Shown here: piece after piece, positions 1 through 7,955 of the stretch
How positions within the stretch are numbered: position 1 is the first letter of the stretch
Layout of the letters: each line of letters begins with the position of its first letter
NCBI RefSeq assembly: GCF_023277925.1
Contig: NZ_CP063832.1
Coordinates: 5,253,501-5,317,500 of the forward strand
Source: Pseudomonas entomophila
GTDB lineage: Bacteria > Pseudomonadota > Gammaproteobacteria > Pseudomonadales > Pseudomonadaceae
Length of the DNA stretch: 64,000 nucleotides
Reading direction: 5' to 3'
Position numbers and translations under genes: made by a program
The notes under the pieces: model-generated
Seen by the model: only the letters and a program-made list of their open reading frames with translations
Told to the model about the DNA's origin: nothing
Databases searched by the model: none

Positions 1-444
1 CGGCGGGAAGTGCAGCAGCTCGACACTGCGGCGGTTCTCCAGCGCCATCCCCAGGGGCAGGAACAGGTACCAGCTGAAGTCCCAGCCGCCTTTCTGGTTG
101 AGCTGGGTGGCGCCCTGGTAGGCCAGCTCGCCGCTGTCGAGCAGCTTGCGCAGTGGCTCGGTATAGCCAGCGGGAACATCCGTGATCTGGGCATGCAGCT
201 TGTCATTGTCGCGGTTCACGGTGACCTTGGCATTGGCGTAGCCATCGCGGCGCACGCTCTGGGTGAGGTAGTGCTCGACCGTCTGCTCCAGCGTCCAGTC
301 GCGGTAGCAGATCACATTGCAGTTGTTGGGGTAGGCGAACAGGCGGGTGACGCGCTTGGCGTCGCCCAGGTCGATCTGCGCGTCGGCCACGGCCAGGCCG
401 CTGAAGGCGAGGGCGGCCAGGCCCGATAGGGCAATCTTGTGCAT
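1..444 (-). CDS. Exported hypothetical protein, C-terminus beyond window
   Basis: The frame is open from an ATG at 444 to the window edge, giving 148 residues of an incomplete protein. A good ribosome site (AAGGAG) sits seven bases before the start. The first 20 residues (MHKIALSGLAALAFSGLAVA) look like a Sec signal peptide with cleavage after AVA or ADA, so the product is probably periplasmic. The mature part has two cysteines close together (NNCNVICYRDW) that could form a disulphide. I recognise no enzymatic motif. It is transcribed divergently from the M15-like peptidase gene, with 67 bases between the starts. Codon use and GC content look like the host. Function unknown. Confidence 0.7.
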   Translation of the reverse strand, partial: MHKIALSGLAALAFSGLAVADAQIDLGDAKRVTRLFAYPNNCNVICYRDWTLEQTVEHYLTQSVRRDGYANAKVTVNRDNDKLHAQITDVPAGYTEPLRKLLDSGELAYQGATQLNQKGGWDFSWYLFLPLGMALENRRSVELLHFPP

Positions 445-511
445 GCTTAACTCCTTGTCAGTGGCCGCCAAGGTCGGCGGGCGCGCCCATGGTGGAGGAA
501 GAGGAGGGGGA

Positions 512-1096
512 ATGAAAAGCAGTAGATTATGGCTAGTGGCCATTGGCGTGCTGGGCGTGGGTATGGCGCAGGCCGACGAACGGGACCTGTGGATGTTCGC
601 CCAATGGGCGGGGGACCATGAAAACCGTGCCTTTCGCAACATGCTGGTGGATGCGCGGTTATATGGCGTGGTGCCGATCCACCAGTTGCTGCGCTCGGCG
701 TCGGACTGGCGCCAGTGCCGAGCCTCGCCCTTCGCGGTGCCCCCGGCCAGCCACTGGCCGGCGGTGCGCTCAACGCTTTCTCTCATCAAGGCGCTGGATG
801 AGCAGGGCGCTCTACGTCAGTTCGAGGTGGTTTCGGCCTACCGCGATCCGCAACTCAATGCCTGTGCGGGCGGTGCGCCGAGCAGTGCGCACATGCGGGC
901 TTTCGCCGTCGATTTGCTGCTGCCGCCCTGGGCCGACCCCAACCCGTTGTGCCGTTTCTGGCAGCAGTATGGCGAGGCCTGGCGCATGGGGCTGGGCCGC
1001 TACCCGTCGGGGCGCATCCACATCGATACGTTCGGTTATCGTACCTGGGGCGGGGATGGCCGCTCTGCTTCGTCGTTCTGCAGCAAGCCCAGGTGA
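512..1096 (+). CDS. Peptidase M15-like (D-Ala-D-Ala carboxypeptidase type) exported protein
   Basis: 194 aa from the ATG at 512, which has a purine-rich GAGGAGGGGG ribosome site; longer upstream starts would lose the signal peptide. Residues 1-20 form a signal peptide ending in MAQA. The metal-binding pattern of the M15 family is visible: SSAHMRAFAVD (His126, Asp134) and GRIHIDTFGYRTW (His170, Asp172). This family cleaves D-Ala peptide bonds in cell-wall peptides, so a periplasmic peptidoglycan role is likely. The 3' end overlaps the convergent LysR gene by 61 bases. The fold assignment rests on motif order rather than on a close homologue. Confidence 0.7.
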   Translation: MKSSRLWLVAIGVLGVGMAQADERDLWMFAQWAGDHENRAFRNMLVDARLYGVVPIHQLLRSASDWRQCRASPFAVPPASHWPAVRSTLSLIKALDEQGALRQFEVVSAYRDPQLNACAGGAPSSAHMRAFAVDLLLPPWADPNPLCRFWQQYGEAWRMGLGRYPSGRIHIDTFGYRTWGGDGRSASSFCSKPR

Positions 1097-1941
1097 GCCA
1101 GGCAGGCCTGGCATTCGGCGCTCACCCACTGGGCGAAACGCTGGCGCTTGCCGCCGTCATCCAGGGGGCGTGGGCTGAGCAGGTGATAGCTGGAGCCGTC
1201 GCGCAGGAAACCGAACGGCGCCTCCAGCTGGCCGTTGTCCAGTTCGTCACGCACCATCAGCGCCGAGGCGATGGCCAGCCCCAGGCCAGCGCTGGCGGCC
1301 TGGAGCGACAGGTAGAAGTGCTCGAAGACGCTGCGCTGCCCTTGCTGGAGGCCCTGCCCGCTCAGGCGTAGCCAGGTCGACCAAGCGTCGGGGCGGGTGG
1401 CGCTGTGGAGCAGGCGCTGGCCCTTGAAGCTGGGCGTGGCGACCGGGCCGATCCATTCATCGCAGATCTTCATGCTGTGCAGCTGGCGGTCCCAGTGGAA
1501 ATCATCGCGGCGCAGGGCTAGGTCCACGCCGGCCCGGGCGAAGTCCACCGGCCCGCCGGCGGCTACCAGGTGGAGTTGCAGGTCCGGGTGCTCGGCTTGG
1601 AAGCGCGGCAGGCGGGGGATCAGCCAGCGCATGGCGATGGTGGGTTCGCATGAGAGCACCAGCACGTTGTCATGGGCAGGTGGGTGCAGGCGCTGCACGG
1701 CTTGTTCGAGCTGTTCGAAAATGGCCCGGGTGGTGGCCTGCAGTTCGCGACCTGCTCGGGTCAGGAAAATGGCCCGGTTACGCCGATCAAACAGTTCCAC
1801 GCCGAGGCTTTCTTCAAGCAGGCGTACCTGGCGGCTGACGGCGCCGTGGGTGACGTGCAGGTGTTCGGCGGCGCGCACGAAGCTTTCGGTTTCGGCGGCG
1901 ATGTCGAAGTAGCGCAGGGCGTTGAGTGGGGGCAGTTTCAT
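1036..1941 (-). CDS. LysR-family transcriptional regulator (GcvA-like)
   Basis: 301 aa from the ATG at 1941 (MKLPPLNALRYFDIAAETES). The longer frame upstream would add 23 arginine/proline-rich residues atypical of the family. An N-terminal winged HTH is clear (FVRAAEHLHVTHGAVSRQVR, about residues 17-36), followed by a substrate-binding domain. The start motif LPPLNALR and the total length match GcvA-type regulators. It is divergent from the LysE-type exporter, a common arrangement in which the regulator controls the exporter in response to an amino acid; that link is inference. Its 3' end runs 61 bases into the end of the convergent peptidase gene. Confidence 0.88.
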   Translation of the reverse strand: MKLPPLNALRYFDIAAETESFVRAAEHLHVTHGAVSRQVRLLEESLGVELFDRRNRAIFLTRAGRELQATTRAIFEQLEQAVQRLHPPAHDNVLVLSCEPTIAMRWLIPRLPRFQAEHPDLQLHLVAAGGPVDFARAGVDLALRRDDFHWDRQLHSMKICDEWIGPVATPSFKGQRLLHSATRPDAWSTWLRLSGQGLQQGQRSVFEHFYLSLQAASAGLGLAIASALMVRDELDNGQLEAPFGFLRDGSSYHLLSPRPLDDGGKRQRFAQWVSAECQACLAHLGLLQNDEAERPSPPQVR

Positions 1942-1965
1942 GGGCGGGTGTTGTCCGTTCTGGCC

Positions 1966-1995
1966 TGTTCGCCGGCAAGGCCGGCTCCTACAGGT
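1966..1995. repeat. REP element
   Basis: Short palindrome (GCCGGCAAGGCCGGC) followed by TCCTACAGG, the common REP type of this genome, in the gap between the LysR and LysE starts. Confidence 0.75.
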
Positions 1996-2123
1996 TGGCG
2001 CGCGGTCCAAACCTGTGAGGAAAACTAGCGTATTTACCTCACTATAAATCGATTTTTACTGATTTGAAGTGCCTCGATAATCACGCCGCAAGTGAATTTT
2101 CATCGCCTATCGAGGACGCTTTC

Positions 2124-2741
2124 GTGAATGAACTCATCGCCGTCGCCCTATTCACCGTGCTGGCTGTCATCAGCCCGGGTGCCGACTTCGCCATGGTCAC
2201 CCGCAGCAGTTACGCCCAGGGCCGCAAGGCCGGGCTGGCCGCCGCCATGGGGATCGCCCTGGGCGTGCAGGTGCATGTGCTGTACACCGTGCTCGGCATT
2301 GCCGTGGTCATCAGCCAGAGCCCGGCGCTATTCCTGGTGATGAAGGTGGTGGGGGCGGGTTACCTGGTCTACCTGGGCTACAAGTCACTGACCAATAACA
2401 CGCGCATCAGCTTCGATGGGCAGGCGACGGGTAGCCACGCAAGCGCGCTGGTCGCGTTGCGCACCGGCTTCATGACCAATGCCCTGAACCCCAAGACCAT
2501 GCTCTTCGTGGTCAGCGCGTACACCCAGGTGGTGCAGCCGGGCAGCCCGCTGACCGTGGATTTTGCCTATGGCGCGTTCATGTCGTTCGCTCACTGGGCC
2601 TGGTTCAGCCTGGTGGCGGTGTTCTTCTCCAGCGTGGGGTTGCGCAAGGCGATGATCGAGCGGCAGGTGATCGTGGACCGTTTGATCGGGGTGGCGTTGA
2701 TCGGCCTCGGGTTGGCTGTGGCGGTGGCGGGGGTGAAGTAG
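2124..2741 (+). CDS. LysE/RhtB-family amino-acid exporter
   Basis: 205 aa from a GTG at 2124, chosen because GAGGA lies seven bases upstream and because the resulting N-terminus (VNELIAVALFTVLAVISPG) is where the family normally begins. Six hydrophobic segments fit an inner-membrane exporter of the LysE superfamily. The family signature SPGADFAMVTRSSYAQGRK lies near residues 17-35. The substrate cannot be read from sequence; threonine, homoserine and related amino acids are typical. It is divergent from the LysR regulator, which is the obvious candidate regulator. A hairpin with a T run follows the stop. Confidence 0.88.
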   Translation: MNELIAVALFTVLAVISPGADFAMVTRSSYAQGRKAGLAAAMGIALGVQVHVLYTVLGIAVVISQSPALFLVMKVVGAGYLVYLGYKSLTNNTRISFDGQATGSHASALVALRTGFMTNALNPKTMLFVVSAYTQVVQPGSPLTVDFAYGAFMSFAHWAWFSLVAVFFSSVGLRKAMIERQVIVDRLIGVALIGLGLAVAVAGVK

Positions 2742-2771
2742 TCGAGGGTGGCTGCTTTTTCGCAGGCAAAG

Positions 2772-2804
2772 AAAAAGGGCTTATCTTTCGATAAGCCCTT
2801 TTAA
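2772..2804. terminator. Bidirectional intrinsic terminator
   Basis: Perfect stem GGGCTTATC / GATAAGCCC with loop TTTC, flanked by A and T runs. It serves the LysE gene on the plus strand and the tRNA-Met transcript on the minus strand. Confidence 0.85.
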
Positions 2805-2808
2805 AAGG

Positions 2809-2885
2809 TGGTGGCTACACAGGGACTTGAACCCCGGACCCCAGCATTATGAATGCTATGCTCTAACCAACTGAGCTATGTAGCC
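2809..2885 (-). tRNA. tRNA-Met (CAU)
   Basis: 77 nt including an encoded CCA. The cloverleaf is complete: acceptor GGCTACA/TGTAGCC, D-arm GCTCAGTTGGTTAGAGC, anticodon loop TTCATAA with anticodon CAT, and T-arm containing GGTTCAAGTCC. The D-stem and acceptor base 1-72 pairing (G-C) fit an elongator methionine tRNA rather than an initiator. Confidence 0.95.
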
Positions 2886-2981
2886 AACTTGGCGCGCATT
2901 ATTAGCTCGAAACACGATCCTGTCAACACTGATTTCAAAAAAAATTTCCAACCTTTCAAACGCTTAGCCGGAAAGCCCGGT

Positions 2982-3914
2982 TCAGCGCACGATCAGCCAG
3001 TGGCTCAGCACGCGGTACAGGCGCAGTTGCTGCCCGGCAGCCAGCGTGTCCAGGCTCTGGCCCGCGTGATCCAGATCGAACTCACCGCTCACGCGACGAT
3101 ACGCGGCCTGTTCGTCCTGCCACCAGACGCGCAACCCTTGATAGCCTGCCAGGCGCTCCACCACTTCCCGCAGTGGCATGTCGCTGGCCGGCAGTCGACC
3201 GCCGCGCCAGGCATCGGCGGACTTGATGGTGATCTTTTCGACCGGATTGATCCGCTGGTCGCTGAAGGTGACCCGCTCACCGGCGTTGACCATGCGCTGG
3301 TCGCCACCTTGCAGGACGATGGCCTTGCCGCTCAGCACTGTCAGTTCATCGTGGGTACTGTGGCGGGCGATCTGCAGGCGGGTGCCGAACACCTGGATCC
3401 GGGTGTCGCCGACCTGCACCTCCATGGCCCGCCCATCGAGCATCACTTCCAGGTAGACCTGGCCCTGTACCAGTTGCAGCAGGCGGGTACGCCCGCGCAG
3501 GTCGACATTCATCGCGCTGGCGCTGTCCAGGTGCAACGTCGAGCCGTCGGCCAGGCGCACGCCGCGGCGCTCGCCGACGTCGGTATGCACTTCGCTGGCC
3601 AGGCGTTGCAGCAGCGGCCAGTAGAGAACGGCCAGCGCACTCAGCAGCGCCAGGAACAAAGCAGCCAGCCATATGCCGGCACGGCCGCGGCGAACTTCGA
3701 CGACCTGCGGGCGTGGTGGCGTCACCGGGGCCTGTAGCTGCTGCCAGTAAGCTTCCAGTTGCGCATAGGCGCGCGCGTTCAGCGGGTCCTGGCACCACTT
3801 GCCGAACGCCTGGCGCAGAGCCTCGTCGCAACCGGGCTGGCGCAGGCGGGAGAACCAGTCCAGTGCTTCCTGCTCGGGATCGGGCGTGGGGTGCAAGGCG
3901 GGCATCGGGGTCAT
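2982..3914 (-). CDS. FecR-family anti-sigma factor / transmembrane sensor
   Basis: 310 aa from the ATG at 3914 (MTPMPALHP); upstream starts add a basic extension not typical of the family. Residues 10-60 form the N-terminal cytoplasmic anti-sigma segment (EALDWFSRLRQPG... WCQDPLNARAYAQLE). One membrane helix lies near residues 80-102. The periplasmic FecR domain follows (VGERRGVRLADGSTLHLDSAS), with a C-terminal STN-like region (MPLREVVERLAGYQGLRV). FecR proteins relay a TonB-receptor signal to an ECF sigma factor. No sigma gene or receptor gene is adjacent: upstream is the divergent efflux gene and downstream is tRNA-Met, so the partner is elsewhere or lost. Confidence 0.87.
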   Translation of the reverse strand: MTPMPALHPTPDPEQEALDWFSRLRQPGCDEALRQAFGKWCQDPLNARAYAQLEAYWQQLQAPVTPPRPQVVEVRRGRAGIWLAALFLALLSALAVLYWPLLQRLASEVHTDVGERRGVRLADGSTLHLDSASAMNVDLRGRTRLLQLVQGQVYLEVMLDGRAMEVQVGDTRIQVFGTRLQIARHSTHDELTVLSGKAIVLQGGDQRMVNAGERVTFSDQRINPVEKITIKSADAWRGGRLPASDMPLREVVERLAGYQGLRVWWQDEQAAYRRVSGEFDLDHAGQSLDTLAAGQQLRLYRVLSHWLIVR

Positions 3915-3973
3915 GGGATCGGGCTGCTCGCAAGGGCGGGGCGGTTTGGCCCAGCGTTTACGGGAGGGAGGCA

Positions 3974-3992
3974 AATGATGCTAATTATATTG
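3974..3992. promoter_or_regulatory. Fur-box-like site between fecR and the Fsr-type exporter
   Basis: AT-rich sequence AATGATGCTAATTATATTG matches the 19-base Fur consensus at 12 positions by eye. It lies 60 bases before the fecR start, where Fur control of iron-signalling genes is expected. It could equally be a plain AT-rich promoter. Confidence 0.35.
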
Positions 3993-4105
3993 AGAATTAT
4001 TTACAAGTGCGTGCGAGATGTACGGAAGGGGTAAATAAAAAGGTAGCTTCGTATCTATTTGTTTCACGATAATCGGATCCCAACCTGCGGACGGAAATCC
4101 AGCCC

Positions 4106-5320
4106 ATGGCCATCAGCAATACCCAGAGTTCCAGCGCGAGCAGCCCGGCAAGCCAGGCGAGCCCGCTGGTGATGCGCATCATCGGTTTCTGCGCCCTGGC
4201 GCACCTGATCAACGACCTGATCCAGTCGGTGCTGCCAGCGATCTACCCGATGCTCAAGGCCAACTATGGCCTGAGCTTCGCCCAGATCGGCCTGATCACC
4301 CTGACCTTTCAGGTGACGGCCTCGTTGCTGCAGCCGTGGGTCGGTTTCTTCACCGACAAACGACCGACGCCCAACCTGCTGCCCTTGGGCACCCTGTGCA
4401 CCCTGGTGGGGATCGTGATGCTGGCCTTCGTCGGCAGCTTCCCGATGATCCTGCTGGCTTCGGCGCTGGTGGGGATCGGGTCGTCGACCTTCCACCCGGA
4501 GACCTCGCGCATCGCCCGCCTGGCCTCGGGCGGGCGTTTCGGCCTGGCTCAGTCGAGCTTCCAGGTTGGTGGCAACGCCGGTTCCGCGTTCGGCCCGCTG
4601 CTGGCGGCGGCCATCGTCATTCCGTTCGGGCAGACTCACGTGGCCTGGTTCGGGATGGCCGGGCTGTTCTTCTTCGCCGTCACCCTGATGCTGCGCCGCT
4701 GGTACAAGGACCACCTCAACCAGTTCAAGGCGCGCAAGGCGGCGCAGGCCACCCATGGCATCTCGCGCCAGCGGGTGATGCTGGCGCTGGTGGTGCTGGG
4801 GTTGCTGGTATTCTCCAAGTACTTCTACATGGCCAGTTTCACCAGCTACTTCACGTTCTACCTGATCGAGAAGTTCCAACTGTCGGTGGCCAGCTCGCAA
4901 TTGCACCTGTTCCTGTTCCTCGGCGCGGTGGCGGCCGGCACCTTCTTTGGTGGGCCGATCGGTGACCGCATCGGGCGCAAGGCGGTGATCTGGTTCTCGA
5001 TCCTGGGCGTGGCGCCGTTCACCTTGGCGCTGCCCTATGCCGACCTGTTCTGGACCACCGTGCTCAGCGTGGTGATCGGCTTCATCCTCGCCTCGGCGTT
5101 CTCGGCCATCGTGGTGTATGCCCAGGAGCTGGTGCCGGGCAATGTGGGGATGATCGCCGGGATCTTCTTCGGGTTGATGTTCGGCTTTGGCGGGATCGGC
5201 GCGGCATTGCTGGGGTACCTGGCCGACCTGCGCGGGATCGAATACGTGTATGGGGTGTGCTCGTTCCTGCCGTTGTTCGGGTTGCTGGCGGTGTTCCTGC
5301 CGTCCACTGGCAAGCGTTGA
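4106..5320 (+). CDS. fsr: MFS efflux transporter, fosmidomycin-resistance (Fsr) type
   Basis: 404 aa with about 12 membrane helices. The segment SSTFHPETSRIARLASGGRFG, followed by QSSFQVGGNAGSAFGPLLAA, resembles the hallmark region of E. coli Fsr as I remember it. Fsr exports fosmidomycin; the natural substrate here is unknown. The ATG at 4106 is the only sensible start, with an ACGGA ribosome site upstream and a serine-rich N-terminus before the first helix near residue 24. It is divergent from fecR, sharing a 190-base AT-rich control region. It is followed by a REP pair. Confidence 0.78.
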   Translation: MAISNTQSSSASSPASQASPLVMRIIGFCALAHLINDLIQSVLPAIYPMLKANYGLSFAQIGLITLTFQVTASLLQPWVGFFTDKRPTPNLLPLGTLCTLVGIVMLAFVGSFPMILLASALVGIGSSTFHPETSRIARLASGGRFGLAQSSFQVGGNAGSAFGPLLAAAIVIPFGQTHVAWFGMAGLFFFAVTLMLRRWYKDHLNQFKARKAAQATHGISRQRVMLALVVLGLLVFSKYFYMASFTSYFTFYLIEKFQLSVASSQLHLFLFLGAVAAGTFFGGPIGDRIGRKAVIWFSILGVAPFTLALPYADLFWTTVLSVVIGFILASAFSAIVVYAQELVPGNVGMIAGIFFGLMFGFGGIGAALLGYLADLRGIEYVYGVCSFLPLFGLLAVFLPSTGKR

Positions 5321-5353
5321 TGGGGGCGCCGCCGCATTGCTCTGCGGTGACCT

Positions 5354-5441
5354 CTGTAGGAGCGGCTTCAGCCGCGATCACCCGCAAAGCGGGTGCCAGG
5401 CACCGCGATGCCTGCATCGCGGCTGAAGCCGCTCCCACAGT
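5354..5441. repeat. BIME: two REP palindromes in inverted orientation
   Basis: TGTAGGAGCGGCTTCAGCCG at one end and its near-perfect inverted copy (CGGCTGAAGCCGCTCCCACA) at the other, about 85 bases overall, with CCCGCAAAGCGGG inside. Confidence 0.85.
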
Positions 5442-5791
5442 GATCTCGGTAGGCGCCGGCGAACGATTGACGTGCCGTTCATCGATGGCCTAGAGTGCCG
5501 CCTCCTCTTTACCTGCGTAGTCGATGCAATGAACCGTAGTGCTCATCCACACCGCCAGCCTGTCGCTCCGACAGCGCGCCGTGCGTGGCCGAGCGACACG
5601 GTGCTCAAGCGTCGGCGCAGCGTGCTGTTCGCCTTCACTTTCTCGCCACACCTTGCCCTGAACTGATCCGCGCCCTTGCGTCCAGCGCCTCCCAGGCGTG
5701 ACTGCGGGCGCCTGCGTTCGAACATTTTTCAGTGGATTTTCCAGTCGGCCAGGGCCACAGCCCCTGCGCGCCGGCTTGCAAGGAGTGGTAC
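5442..5791. other. Intergenic region upstream of MFS gene
   Basis: 350 bases without a convincing gene. A 45-codon frame from an ATG at 5529 to 5666 has no good ribosome site and arginine/proline-rich content typical of a chance frame in GC-rich DNA. The last 60 bases presumably hold the promoter of the following transporter gene. Confidence 0.5.
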
Positions 5792-6952
5792 ATGAACATG
5801 CGTTTGCTGGCGGGCCTGTTGTTCGCCGTGTCGGTGGTCGGTTTCAGCCTCGGGGCGAGCCTGCCGCTGGTGTCGTTGCGCCTGCACGAGGCGGGGGCGG
5901 GGACACTGGAGATCGGCATCCTGTCGGCGATCCCGGCGGCAGGCATGATGCTCTCGGCATTCATGGTAGATGCCTGCTGCAAGCACCTGACCCGGCGCGT
6001 CATCTATCTGCTCAGTTTCAGCCTGTGCACCCTGAGCATCGCCTTGCTGGAATGGGCCTTCGACTCGATGTTGTGGCTGGCGCTGCTGCGGCTGGGGCTG
6101 GGCATCGGCATGGGCATCGCGATCATCCTCGGCGAGTCGTGGGTCAACGAGCTGTGCCCGGACCACAACCGCGGCAAGATCATGGCCCTGTACGCCACCA
6201 GCTTCACCGGCTTCCAGGTCCTCGGCCCGGCGCTGCTGGCGCTGCTCGGTGCCGACAGCCCGTGGCTGACCGCCGTGGTCACTGCCTGCTATGGGCTGGC
6301 CCTGCTGTGCATCCTGTTCACCGTACCCAACGACCACGTCGAGCACGGCGATGAGGGCGAGAAGAGCTTCGGCCTGGCCGGCTTCTTCCGCGTCGCCCCA
6401 GCGCTGTGCGTGGCGGTGCTGTTCTTCTCGTTCTTCGATGCCGTGGTGCTGTCGCTGTTGCCGGTATACGCCAGCAGCCATGGTTTCGCCGTGGGGGTGG
6501 CGGCATTGATGGTGACCGTGGTGTTTGCCGGGGACATGATTTTCCAGCTGCCGCTGGGCTGGCTGGCCGACCGGGTCGAGCGCACCGGCCTGCACCTGGT
6601 ATGCGGGCTGGTCGCGATGGGCATCGGTATCGCCCTGCCGTGGCTGCTGCAGATGACCTGGCTGTTGTGGCCGTTGCTGGTGGTGCTGGGCGCGGTGGCG
6701 GGGGGGATCTACACCCTGGCGCTGGTGCTGATCGGGCAGCGCTTCAAGGGGCAGGACCTGGTCACGGCCAATGCCAGCGTCGGATTGCTCTGGGGCGTGG
6801 GTAGCCTGGTCGGGCCGCTGGTCAGCGGCGCGGCGATGGATGTAGCGCCCCATGGCCTGCCCATGGCGCTGGCGCTGATGGCGGGGTTGTTCGTGTGCTT
6901 CGCGCGGCAGGCGTATCGGCGGGCGGGCAAGTTGCAGGCGGTGGTGGACTGA
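5792..6952 (+). CDS. MFS transporter (YcaD-like)
   Basis: 386 aa from the ATG at 5792, preceded by AAGGAG at seven bases; the longer frame upstream has no ribosome site. About 12 membrane helices. The pattern of a long first helix followed by SLRLHEAGAGTLEIGILSA, and ILGESWVNELCP in the fourth helix region, matches the YcaD/TMEM180 group of major facilitator transporters. Substrate unknown. It stands alone between repeat-containing gaps, and a REP element follows its stop. Confidence 0.82.
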   Translation: MNMRLLAGLLFAVSVVGFSLGASLPLVSLRLHEAGAGTLEIGILSAIPAAGMMLSAFMVDACCKHLTRRVIYLLSFSLCTLSIALLEWAFDSMLWLALLRLGLGIGMGIAIILGESWVNELCPDHNRGKIMALYATSFTGFQVLGPALLALLGADSPWLTAVVTACYGLALLCILFTVPNDHVEHGDEGEKSFGLAGFFRVAPALCVAVLFFSFFDAVVLSLLPVYASSHGFAVGVAALMVTVVFAGDMIFQLPLGWLADRVERTGLHLVCGLVAMGIGIALPWLLQMTWLLWPLLVVLGAVAGGIYTLALVLIGQRFKGQDLVTANASVGLLWGVGSLVGPLVSGAAMDVAPHGLPMALALMAGLFVCFARQAYRRAGKLQAVVD

Positions 6953-6974
6953 GCGGCTTGTGCTGACTGCGCCG

Positions 6975-7006
6975 GCCCATTCGCCGGCAAAGCCGGCTCC
7001 TACAGT
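6975..7006. repeat. REP element
   Basis: CATTCGCCGGCAAAGCCGGC followed by TCCTACAG, the standard REP palindrome of the window. Confidence 0.8.
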
Positions 7007-7081
7007 TGGACGCAAGAAGGGTCGTTTCATCGTGTAGCGGTTGGTCTAGGATGGAGGTTCAACCGTGTTTGAGCCGCGCTG

Positions 7082-7708
7082 ATGATCCTTGCCGACCTTT
7101 CGCCCCAGGCCTTTGACGCGGCCACCAAGTACCTGGCTGGCCAGGACCCGGACTGGGCGCGCCATATCGCCGTCACCGGCCCTTGTCTGCACCAGGCCAC
7201 GCCCGGTCGCGAGCCCTACGAGACGCTGGTCAGGGCGATCGCCTACCAGCAATTGCATGCACGGGCGGCGGAGGCGATCCTCGGGCGATTGCTGGCGCTG
7301 TTTCCCGAAACAGCATTCCCTACGCCGGAACAGTTGCTGGCGGTCAGCCCCGAGAGGATGCGGGCCTGCGGGTTTTCCGCGAGCAAGACCGCGACGCTCC
7401 ATGGCATCGCCCAGGCGCATCTGGCGGGTGTCATACCCAGTCGGGCAGAGGCCTTGCTGCTGTCGGATGACGGGTTGATCGAACGTCTGGTGAGTTTGCG
7501 CGGGGTCGGGCGTTGGACGGTGGAGATGCTGCTGATCTACAGCCTGGAGCGTTCGGACATTCTGCCGGTGGATGACTTTGGCGTGCGTGAGGGCTATCGC
7601 CGGATGAAAGGGCTGGAAAAGGCACCGACACCAGCGCGGATGCGCGCGCTGGGGCAAGCCTGGAGCCCTTATCGTACGGTAGCGGCCTGGTACCTGTGGC
7701 GGGCCTGA
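7082..7708 (+). CDS. alkA: DNA-3-methyladenine glycosylase II (AlkA-type, HhH-GPD)
   Basis: 208 aa. This base-excision enzyme removes alkylated purines from DNA. The helix-hairpin-helix-GPD core is visible: VSLRGVGRWTVEMLLIYSL (hairpin, about residues 138-156), then ILPVDDFGVREGYR with the catalytic aspartate near residue 163. It is shorter than E. coli AlkA (282 aa), lacking the N-terminal TBP-like domain, and so resembles the compact MAG-type enzymes. The ada gene lies 247 bases downstream on the same strand, after a REP pair, which supports a joint role in alkylation repair. The symbol is given by function. Confidence 0.85.
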   Translation: MILADLSPQAFDAATKYLAGQDPDWARHIAVTGPCLHQATPGREPYETLVRAIAYQQLHARAAEAILGRLLALFPETAFPTPEQLLAVSPERMRACGFSASKTATLHGIAQAHLAGVIPSRAEALLLSDDGLIERLVSLRGVGRWTVEMLLIYSLERSDILPVDDFGVREGYRRMKGLEKAPTPARMRALGQAWSPYRTVAAWYLWRA

Positions 7709-7724
7709 TTGACCGGCGTATTCC

Positions 7725-7831
7725 CTGTAGGAGCCGGCTTTGCCGGCGATTGGGCCTGTGCAGGCAGCGCAAGGCCGTTGTTTTCGTACCGGCTGTGGCG
7801 GCCCATTCGCCGGCAAAGCCGGCTCCTACAG
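7725..7831. repeat. BIME: REP pair between alkA and ada
   Basis: TGTAGGAGCCGGCTTTGCCG near the left end and the inverted CGCCGGCAAAGCCGGCTCCT at the right end. Confidence 0.85.
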
Positions 7832-7955
7832 GGAGCGTGCGGGTGTTTGACGATGAGGGTGTTTGGATGGCACCTGATGAATTACCTGCAAGAATCGGAG
7901 TGATCGTGCCAGCCACAGCTGTCAGGCTGAACCGATCCACGCCTGGAGAGACGCC

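Noticed and set aside
2809..2885. tRNA-Met and tRNA-Gln as integration sites of a genomic island
   Set aside because: No integrase gene or repeated tRNA 3' end is visible near either tRNA; neighbouring genes are core.
5472..5666. Possible 45-64 aa protein upstream of the YcaD-like gene
   Set aside because: No convincing ribosome site, and arginine/proline-rich content typical of chance frames in this GC range.
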